Shown here one piece after another: positions 1-4,186 of a DNA stretch of 6,018 bases. Source of the DNA: CAYZJD01 sp964478455. Its GTDB lineage: Bacteria; Acidobacteriota; Terriglobia; Bryobacterales; Bryobacteraceae. How positions within the stretch are numbered: the first letter of the stretch is position 1; every line of letters starts with the position of its first letter. The notes under the pieces were generated by a model, which was given only the letters and a program-made list of their open reading frames with translations, was not told where the DNA came from and searched no databases. Both the position numbers and the translations under genes were made by a program. The DNA lies in assembly GCA_964478455.1 (NCBI GenBank), contig CAYZJD010000295.1, forward strand, positions 1 through 6,018. Reading direction: 5' to 3'.

Positions 1-149
1 AGCGTTCCACCGCGCTCGACCCTACCTACCCCGAGCCGTTCTACTTGCTCGCCCGCATCTACAACCAGCTCGGCCAGAAGGAAAAAGCCGCCGAAGCGCT
101 GGCCAAGTTCAAGGAGCTGAAGGCGAAGGGCCCCCGCGAGCGCCGCTAA
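1..149 (+). CDS. TPR-repeat protein, C-terminal fragment
   Basis: This is the 3' end of a gene whose start lies left of the window. The frame is open from position 3 and ends with TAA at 147-149, giving 48 residues. They form one tetratricopeptide helix pair: a proline-rich turn (LDPTYPEP), then helix A (FYLLARIYNQLGQ) and helix B (KEKAAEALAKFKELKAK), with the usual Y, A, LG and A spacing of a TPR, ending in a basic tail (GPRERR). TPRs are protein-interaction scaffolds; the function of the whole protein cannot be told from this piece. The stop codon shares two bases with the rsmI stop on the other strand, and a GGGGACAG repeat follows within three bases. The fold call is fairly sure; the specific product is unknown. 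Confidence 0.8.
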   Translation, partial: RSTALDPTYPEPFYLLARIYNQLGQKEKAAEALAKFKELKAKGPRERR

Positions 150-853
150 TCGGGGACAGTCACCGCTTTCCCGACCAGGAGCGTGATTTCGCCCTTGATC
201 GCGACGCGGCCGGCGAGAATCCGCCGCAACTCGCTCGCAGTGCCCCGCAGGAACTCCTCGTGTACTTTTGTGATCTCGCGGGCGACCACCACGTCACGCG
301 GGCCGAGCACCGCCTCGATGTCCTCGAGAGCCCCCAGTATCCGGTGTGGCGTCTCATAGAAGATCAGCGTCGCCTGCTCCTGACGCAGAGATTCGAGCAG
401 CCGCCGCCGCCGGCCCTGCTTCGGAGGGAGGTATCCGCAGAAGTGAAACTGGTCCGTGGGCAGTCCGGACGCCGCCAGCGCGGCCACGACCGCGCACGGC
501 CCGGGAACCGGGACTACGGTGATGCCTTCTTCAATGGCCCGCCGCACCAGCCGGTAGCCGGGATCGGAGACCAGCGGCGTGCCTGCATCCGAAACCAGCG
601 CCACGTTTGCGCCTTCGCGCAATCTGCCGGCAAGCTCCGCCGCCCGCGCCTGCTCGTTGTGCTCGTGGTAGCTCACCAGCGGCTTGCGGATGCCGAGATG
701 CTCGAGCAGCTTCCGCGTCTGCCGCGTGTCTTCGCACGCGATCAGATCCACTTCCGCGAGCACGCGCGCCGCGCGCTGCGTGATGTCCTCCAGGTTCCCG
801 ATCGGTGTCGCGACCAGATACAGCATAAAAGGGGACAGCCTGATCTGCCCCAT
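146..853 (-). CDS. rsmI: 16S rRNA (cytidine(1402)-2'-O)-methyltransferase RsmI
   Basis: RsmI uses S-adenosylmethionine to 2'-O-methylate C1402 of 16S rRNA in the decoding centre; it is a cytoplasmic enzyme of the tetrapyrrole-methylase fold. The sequence shows LYLVATPIGNLEDIT at residues 11-25, ACEDTRQT near 39-46, the family signature VSDAGTPLVSDPG at 87-99, VPGPCAV at 116-122, and FYETPHRI plus VAREITKVHEE in the C-terminal half. The conserved region starts at the ATG at 826, which has only tcccctttt in front of it. The in-frame ATG at 853 has GTGAGGG a few bases upstream, so I prefer it; it adds nine residues (MGQIRLSPF) encoded inside an inverted repeat. The protein ends soon after GEITLLVG, about 50 residues short of the E. 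coli enzyme, so the C-terminal helical domain is absent. Its last residues (AVTVPD) are also repeat-encoded. Probably cotranscribed with the AAA+ gene upstream. The function is secure; the start is not. Confidence 0.95.
   Translation of the reverse strand: MGQIRLSPFMLYLVATPIGNLEDITQRAARVLAEVDLIACEDTRQTRKLLEHLGIRKPLVSYHEHNEQARAAELAGRLREGANVALVSDAGTPLVSDPGYRLVRRAIEEGITVVPVPGPCAVVAALAASGLPTDQFHFCGYLPPKQGRRRRLLESLRQEQATLIFYETPHRILGALEDIEAVLGPRDVVVAREITKVHEEFLRGTASELRRILAGRVAIKGEITLLVGKAVTVPD
151..166 (+). repeat. GGGGACAG repeat, single copy at rsmI 3' end
   Basis: GGGGACAG at 152-159 is followed by TCACCGC (160-166). The same octamer sits in both arms of the inverted repeat at 827-899, and the same heptamer TCACCGC is found in that repeat's loop (860-866). 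The copy lies directly after the stop of the TPR gene and, read on the minus strand, encodes the final residues of RsmI. That it is a member of a dispersed family is an inference from these three copies. Confidence 0.45.
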
Positions 854-899
854 TTTCCCTCACCGCAGGGATATGGGGCAGATCAGGCTGTCCCCTTTT
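827..899. repeat. Perfect 27-bp inverted repeat between AAA+ gene and rsmI
   Basis: Bases 827-853 are the exact reverse complement of 873-899, each arm running from AAAAGGGGACAG into CCTGATCTGCCCCAT. The 19-base loop (854-872) can form a further 5-bp stem (856-860 with 867-871), so the whole element could fold into one long hairpin. On the minus strand the first arm holds the AAA+ stop codon (883-885). The apical part holds the apparent rsmI Shine-Dalgarno, and the second arm begins with the rsmI ATG at 853. The ends are only four A or four T long and the stem is far longer than a usual intrinsic terminator, so I do not call it one. It resembles a REP-type palindromic element; a homing or mobilising enzyme is not visible here. 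Confidence 0.9.
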
Positions 900-1917
900 G
901 GAGCGCGTCCTCCTCTTCGTCCAGATCCAGGCACACGGCGGAGCCCGGCTCGATCTTCCCCCCGGCCACCAGCGCCGCCAGCGGCTGGGTGAGATGCCGT
1001 TGCAGCGTGCGCTTCAACTCCCGTGCTCCGTATTCCGCGCTCGTGCCTTTGCGCAGAAGGAAACGGCGGCTTTCCGGCGGCACCTCGATGCCGAAGGCCC
1101 GTACTCCGAGCCGCGTCTGCACGTGCCGCTGCAATTCCTCGATGTGCTGATCGAGAATGGCGGCGAGCGCGCCGTCATCGAGCGGCCGGTAGGTGATCAC
1201 ACGATCGATCCGGTTGACGAACTCGGGCGAGAATCTCCTGCGCACGGCGTTCAGCCCGATGCTTTCGAGCTTGCGCCCGACGTCGGCGCGCTCCCGGACG
1301 GCGCCCGCTTCGAACCCGAAGTCGGGGCACAGCTCCTTCAGCATGTGACGCGCGCCAAGGTTGCTGGTCAGGAAGATCAGGCTGTGTTCGAAGTTGACGG
1401 TGGTGTTGTCGCCCAGCCTCAGCGTCCCTTTGTCGAGAATGCCGAGCAGCAGCCGGGTCAGCGACGGCGCGGCTTTCTCGATCTCGTCGAACAACACCAG
1501 CGACAGGCTCGATCGTTCGCTCGCAACCCCGCTCAGCTTCTGCTGGGTGAGCATCGGCTGCGTTTCCCGGTGGCCCAGGTAGCCCGGCGGCGCGCCGATG
1601 AGCTTGGCGACCTCGTGCTCCATCTGGAACTCGCCGCAATCGACCCGCAGAAGATTGCGTTCGCTGCCGTGGAGGACTTCGGCCAAAGCCTCCACCGTTT
1701 TCGTCTTTCCCGTCCCGGTCGGGCCGAGCAACAGGAACACCCCGGCGGGCCGGCCCTCCGGAGATAAGCCGGCCTGATACATCTGGACGTACGGGATAAT
1801 GGCCCGGATGGCCGCCGGCTGCCCCACGATCTTCTGCTCGAGCTGCTCGGCCAGGCCGGCGTAGGAGGCCTCGAGCGCCGGCTTCTTCACCCTGATGGAA
1901 ACAACGCCGCTTCGCAT
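883..1917 (-). CDS. Stand-alone Clp-type AAA+ ATPase (ClpA/ClpB D2-like)
   Basis: This 344-residue protein is a single AAA+ module like the second ATPase domain of ClpA, ClpB or ClpC, with no N-domain and no first ATPase domain. Visible parts are Walker A GPTGTGKT (65-72), the substrate pore loop GAPPGYLG (108-115), Walker B VLFDEIEKA (141-149), sensor 1 in TSNLGA (184-189), the RFSPEFVNRID segment with the likely arginine finger R236, and sensor 2 GAR (297-299) inside a ClpB D2-small domain. By family it should be a hexameric ATP-driven unfoldase or remodelling enzyme in the cytoplasm. FGF at 200-202 lies where ClpC-type proteins carry their ClpP-docking loop, but partnership with ClpP is only a guess. 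The start ATG has GGGAGGG 13 bases upstream and a TATAAT box just beyond. The last residues (KGTA) come from the inverted repeat. The family is certain; substrate and gene name are not. Confidence 0.92.
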   Translation of the reverse strand: MRSGVVSIRVKKPALEASYAGLAEQLEQKIVGQPAAIRAIIPYVQMYQAGLSPEGRPAGVFLLLGPTGTGKTKTVEALAEVLHGSERNLLRVDCGEFQMEHEVAKLIGAPPGYLGHRETQPMLTQQKLSGVASERSSLSLVLFDEIEKAAPSLTRLLLGILDKGTLRLGDNTTVNFEHSLIFLTSNLGARHMLKELCPDFGFEAGAVRERADVGRKLESIGLNAVRRRFSPEFVNRIDRVITYRPLDDGALAAILDQHIEELQRHVQTRLGVRAFGIEVPPESRRFLLRKGTSAEYGARELKRTLQRHLTQPLAALVAGGKIEPGSAVCLDLDEEEDALQKGTA

Positions 1918-1943
1918 GCTGTCGCTCGTTCCCTCCCGGCGAC

Positions 1944-1949
1944 ATTATA
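1944..1949 (-). promoter_or_regulatory. Likely -10 box for the AAA+ ATPase gene
   Basis: A perfect TATAAT on the minus strand lies 26 bases upstream of the ATPase start codon, in the 94-base gap after wecB. The predicted transcript would start close to the GGGAGGG Shine-Dalgarno at 1931-1937, giving a very short leader. No convincing -35 hexamer is seen at 16-18 bases. If real, it makes the ATPase-rsmI pair its own transcription unit, separate from wecB. Confidence 0.45.
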
Positions 1950-2011
1950 CGAGCGCATCCGCGCTTCGCCGCCCTCGCGACACCGTCCCCGGCCTCCGGA
2001 AGCGAGGATTC

Positions 2012-3142
2012 TCAGCGCGGCTTATTCCTGAGAAATGAAGCGATTAGGTCCCCGATTCGGCTGCTGGCCTTGCCATCGCCATAAGGGTTGTGAACGCGGG
2101 CCATGCGCCGGCGCTCCGCCCCATCGTCCAGCAGTCGTTCCGCCGTGCGCACGATCCGGCCCTCGTCGGTTCCGACCAGGCAGGCCGTGCCAGCCTCCAC
2201 CGCTTCGGGCCGCTCGGTCCTCTCGCGCATCACCAGCACCGGCTTGCCCAGGGATGGTCCTTCCTCCTGAATGCCGCCCGAATCGGTCAGCAGCAACGTC
2301 GCCCGGCGCATGAGGTCCACGAACGGCACGTATTCCAGCGGCTCGATGAGGAAGACGTTGCTCATCCCCGCCAGGCGCTCGTAAACCGGGCCGCGTACGT
2401 TGGGATTGGGATGGACGGGATACACGATTTGGACGTCCGCCCGCCGAGCCAGCCGGGCCAGCGCGGAGCAGATCCGCTCGAACCCCGGGCCGAAGCTCTC
2501 GCGCCGGTGCGCCGTGACGAGGATCAGCTTCCGCTTGGGATCGAGTTGCGGCCACTCGGCGCCCGTCAGGCGGCCCCGCTCGAGCGCGTCTTTCACGTAG
2601 AGAACCGCGTCAATCCCCGTGTTGCCCGTGACCCAGATGCGCTCCGCGGCGATCCCTTCGGCGCGGAGATTGGCGGCCGCTCCTTCGGTGGCGGCGAAGT
2701 GCAGCGTGGCCAGGCGCCCCGTCAGAACGCGATTCATCTCCTCGGGAAACGGCTGGCGCATATCGCCAGTTCTCAATCCCGCTTCCACGTGGCCAATCGG
2801 TATCTGCCGGTAAAAAGCGCCCAGCGCTCCACAGAGAGTCGTGGTCGTATCTCCCTGCACCAGCACCAGGTCCGGCCGGCTCTCCGCAAGCACCGGCTCC
2901 AATGCGGTCAGGATGCGCGCCGTGGACTGGTACAGCGTCTGGTCCGGGAGCATCACGCCCAGGTCGTAGTCAGGGGTGACGTCGAAGACCTGTAGCACCT
3001 GATCGAGAAGCTCCCGGTGCTGGGCGGTGACGCACACTCGCGCGGCGAAATCCTCCGGCCGGCTGCGCAGATGGTGGACAAGCGGACAGAGCTTGATCGC
3101 CTCCGGGCGAGTCCCGAAAATGAACAGAGCGCGGACGACCAT
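2012..3142 (-). CDS. wecB: UDP-N-acetylglucosamine 2-epimerase (non-hydrolysing)
   Basis: The enzyme interconverts UDP-GlcNAc and UDP-ManNAc in the cytoplasm, feeding ManNAc or ManNAcA units into surface polysaccharides. It has the GT-B-like fold. The 376 residues match the usual family length. Motifs are FGTRPEAIK (9-17), QGDTTTT (96-102, with the catalytic-type Asp98), HVEAGLRT (118-125, Glu120), PFPEEMNR (131-138, acidic pair), TAHRRE (210-215, with the conserved His212), and the UDP-binding SGGIQEE (288-294). I chose the ATG at 3142 because the protein then begins MVVRALFIFGTRP as family members do; an in-frame GTG at 3199 would add 19 unconserved residues lying in palindromic spacer. No other polysaccharide genes are in view, so the end product cannot be named. 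A 7-bp inverted repeat (2009-2015 with 2028-2034) overlaps the stop codon but lacks a T tract. Confidence 0.96.
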   Translation of the reverse strand: MVVRALFIFGTRPEAIKLCPLVHHLRSRPEDFAARVCVTAQHRELLDQVLQVFDVTPDYDLGVMLPDQTLYQSTARILTALEPVLAESRPDLVLVQGDTTTTLCGALGAFYRQIPIGHVEAGLRTGDMRQPFPEEMNRVLTGRLATLHFAATEGAAANLRAEGIAAERIWVTGNTGIDAVLYVKDALERGRLTGAEWPQLDPKRKLILVTAHRRESFGPGFERICSALARLARRADVQIVYPVHPNPNVRGPVYERLAGMSNVFLIEPLEYVPFVDLMRRATLLLTDSGGIQEEGPSLGKPVLVMRERTERPEAVEAGTACLVGTDEGRIVRTAERLLDDGAERRRMARVHNPYGDGKASSRIGDLIASFLRNKPR

Positions 3143-3178
3143 GGTCAGCGCGGACCTCTGACACGGGGTGGGTGTGGA

Positions 3179-3369
3179 GCGCGCAGTCTTGCGCGCCACG
3201 CCGGCAGTCCTGCCGACGGAGGGCCGCGGCGGACGCCCCGCTGGTCATTCTGCCGGCGCGACCGCCGGCACTGGTCGCTTGAGTTCGCACTTATGGAGCG
3301 ATGCCTGTGGCCCCCAGGACGGGCGACGGCGACGCGAGTGCACAAACCCAGCGCGGGCGCAGTGCGCCC
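3179..3369. repeat. Cluster of short GC-rich palindromes in infA-wecB spacer
   Basis: The 264-base spacer 3143-3406 has no credible gene but contains four small inverted repeats. They are GCGCGCA/TGCGCGC around GTCT (3179-3196), CGGCA/TGCCG around GTCC (3202-3215), TGCCGGC/GCCGGCA around GCGACC (3251-3270), and GGGCGCA/TGCGCCC around one G (3355-3369). The first two share the core GCAGTCYTGC. They could be degenerate REP-type sequences or structured mRNA between infA and wecB. No T tract follows any of them, so none is a clear terminator, and I could not find a confident wecB promoter here. Confidence 0.55.
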
Positions 3370-3406
3370 CGGGGCAGGAGCCGGCGGAGGGAAACGACGG
3401 GGGCTG

Positions 3407-3625
3407 CTACTTGTGACGATAGGTGATCCGGCCTTTGGTCAGATCGTAAGGCGACATCTCAATGGTGACTCGGTCGCCCGCCAGAACGCGGATCCGGTTC
3501 CGGCGGAGCTTGCCGGCGAGGTGTGCCAGAACGGTACGATCCTGGTCAAGCTGCACGCTGAACAAACCGCTCGGGAATTTCTCGACCACGGTTCCGGTTA
3601 CTTCGATGCAATCTTCCTTGCTCAT
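3407..3625 (-). CDS. infA: Translation initiation factor IF-1
   Basis: IF-1 binds the A site of the 30S subunit with IF-2 and IF-3 and helps place the initiator tRNA; it is a single cytoplasmic OB-fold. The 72 residues equal the length of the E. coli protein and align through its whole length: MSKEDCIEVTGTVVEKFP, then VLAHLAGKLRRNRIRVLAGD, and the closing MSPYDLTKGRITYRHK. The start is fixed by AAGGAGG directly upstream of the ATG at 3625; a longer open frame reaching back to 3736 adds low-complexity residues and is not used. The gene is not in a ribosomal-protein operon here but follows a cold-shock gene by 114 bases on the same strand. The identification is secure. Confidence 0.98.
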   Translation of the reverse strand: MSKEDCIEVTGTVVEKFPSGLFSVQLDQDRTVLAHLAGKLRRNRIRVLAGDRVTIEMSPYDLTKGRITYRHK

Positions 3626-3655
3626 CCTCCTCCTTGACGGGGATTCTGCTCCACG

Positions 3656-3681
3656 GGAGAGGCCGAACTCGGAACCTCTCC
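3656..3681. other. Hairpin in the leader of infA
   Basis: GGAGAGG (3656-3662) pairs with CCTCTCC (3675-3681), and an inner CCG/CGG (3663-3665 with 3670-3672) extends it across a two-base AA bulge, leaving a four-base loop. It ends 30 bases before the infA start codon. There is no T run on either side, so it is more likely leader structure than a terminator. Confidence 0.4.
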
Positions 3682-3687
3682 GGCATC

Positions 3688-3728
3688 GCCCGGGACCGGC
3701 GGCTATGCGCGCGCCTCCGGACCCGGGC
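3688..3728. other. Strong hairpin just downstream of the cold-shock gene
   Basis: GCCCGGG (3688-3694) pairs with CCCGGGC (3722-3728); after a single A-A mismatch, CCGG (3696-3699) pairs with CCGG (3717-3720), leaving a 17-base loop. The stem begins 11 bases after the cold-shock stop codon. It lacks a T tract, so it is not a typical intrinsic terminator; it could protect the 3' end of the cold-shock mRNA or mark a processing site between the two genes. This role is an inference. Confidence 0.45.
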
Positions 3729-3739
3729 ACGTCCACTGC

Positions 3740-3946
3740 CTACGAAACCGGGATGACGTTCGTTGCCGCCAGCCCTTTGGGGCCACGCGTCACCTCGAAT
3801 TCCACCCTTGCGCCTTCCTCGAGAGTCCGGTAGCCCTCCTTCTTGATCGCGGAGAAGTGCACGAAAACATCCTCTCCGCTATCGCGTTGGATAAAGCCGT
3901 ACCCTTTGGCGGCATTGAACCACTTCACGACACCTTGTTCCTTCAT
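3740..3946 (-). CDS. Cold-shock protein, CspA family
   Basis: A 68-residue single cold-shock domain that binds single-stranded RNA and DNA, typically acting as an RNA chaperone. It has WFNAAKGYGFI with RNP1 (KGYGFI, 14-19), VFVHFSAI with RNP2 (VFVHF, 27-31), and the closing strand GPKGLAATNVIPV. The length is normal for the family. The start at 3946 is chosen because AAAGGA lies six bases upstream and homologues begin MKEQGVVKWF or similar; an upstream in-frame ATG at 3979 would add eleven unconserved residues. The 240-base region upstream suggests a long leader, as known for cspA-type mRNAs. Whether this member is cold-induced or constitutive cannot be told. It is followed by two hairpins and then infA. 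The family is certain; the paralogue letter is not. Confidence 0.97.
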   Translation of the reverse strand: MKEQGVVKWFNAAKGYGFIQRDSGEDVFVHFSAIKKEGYRTLEEGARVEFEVTRGPKGLAATNVIPVS

Positions 3947-3999
3947 CAGATTTCCTTTATTCGACTTTCGCGAGACCACTAGAATCGGACATGCAGGAC

Positions 4000-4031
4000 A
4001 AAAAAGGGCTCGCCACCAGCAGCGGCACGAG
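4000..4031 (-). terminator. Hairpin plus T tract in the cold-shock leader
   Basis: On the minus strand, CTC-GT-GCCGC, a TGCTG loop, then GTGGC-GAG can form an 8-bp stem with a two-base bulge (4009-4031). It is followed by CCC and six T (4000-4005). It sits 54 bases before the cold-shock start codon. It could be an attenuator in the leader or the end of a short leader RNA. The three C between stem and T run and the G-T pair weaken the call. Confidence 0.3.
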
Positions 4032-4120
4032 TGTCACTCCCACTTCGGCAAGCCGCCGGATTGACGAACCCCCTTGGAATCCTTTGCGCAGCCAAATACA
4101 AGAGTCAAGCGTCGCCCCCC

Positions 4121-4126
4121 ATTATA
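4121..4126 (-). promoter_or_regulatory. Likely -10 box for the cold-shock gene
   Basis: A perfect TATAAT on the minus strand lies in the non-coding gap between the M23 gene and the cold-shock gene. A start site about seven bases downstream would give a leader of roughly 165 bases, close to the long 5' leader known for E. coli cspA. No good -35 hexamer is visible. The rest of the 3947-4186 spacer shows no coding frame I believe. Confidence 0.4.
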
Positions 4127-4186
4127 GCCCAACCGCCCTGGACCGGCCCCCATCGCGATTGCAGCCGTGCTCCGCCCCGCTGCCCC

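Noticed and set aside
827..899. Intrinsic terminator between the AAA+ gene and rsmI
   Set aside because: The stem is 27 bp with only four T at its foot, and the ATPase stop codon lies inside it; a repeat element explains it better, though some termination cannot be excluded.
260..1150. Long plus-strand open frame of 296 codons
   Set aside because: It lies antisense to rsmI and the AAA+ gene, crosses the inverted repeat, is rich in R, P, Q and H as expected from GC-rich antisense, and shows no known motif.
898..1767. Plus-strand open frame of 289 codons
   Set aside because: It is antisense to the AAA+ ATPase, whose motifs are complete; the composition is that of a shadow frame.
2009..2034. 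Inverted repeat TTCTCAG/CTGAGAA at the wecB stop codon
   Set aside because: Seven pairs with a 12-base loop and no T tract; too weak to call a terminator.
2090..2995. Plus-strand open frame of 301 codons
   Set aside because: It is antisense to wecB, which is full-length with all catalytic motifs; no domain is recognisable.
3143..3199. GTG start at 3199 extending the epimerase by 19 residues
   Set aside because: The added residues lie in palindromic spacer and are not family-like; the ATG at 3142 gives the normal N-terminus and length.
3179..3369. CRISPR array or tRNA in the palindromic spacer
   Set aside because: There are no regularly spaced identical repeats, and no cloverleaf or T-loop consensus was found on either strand.
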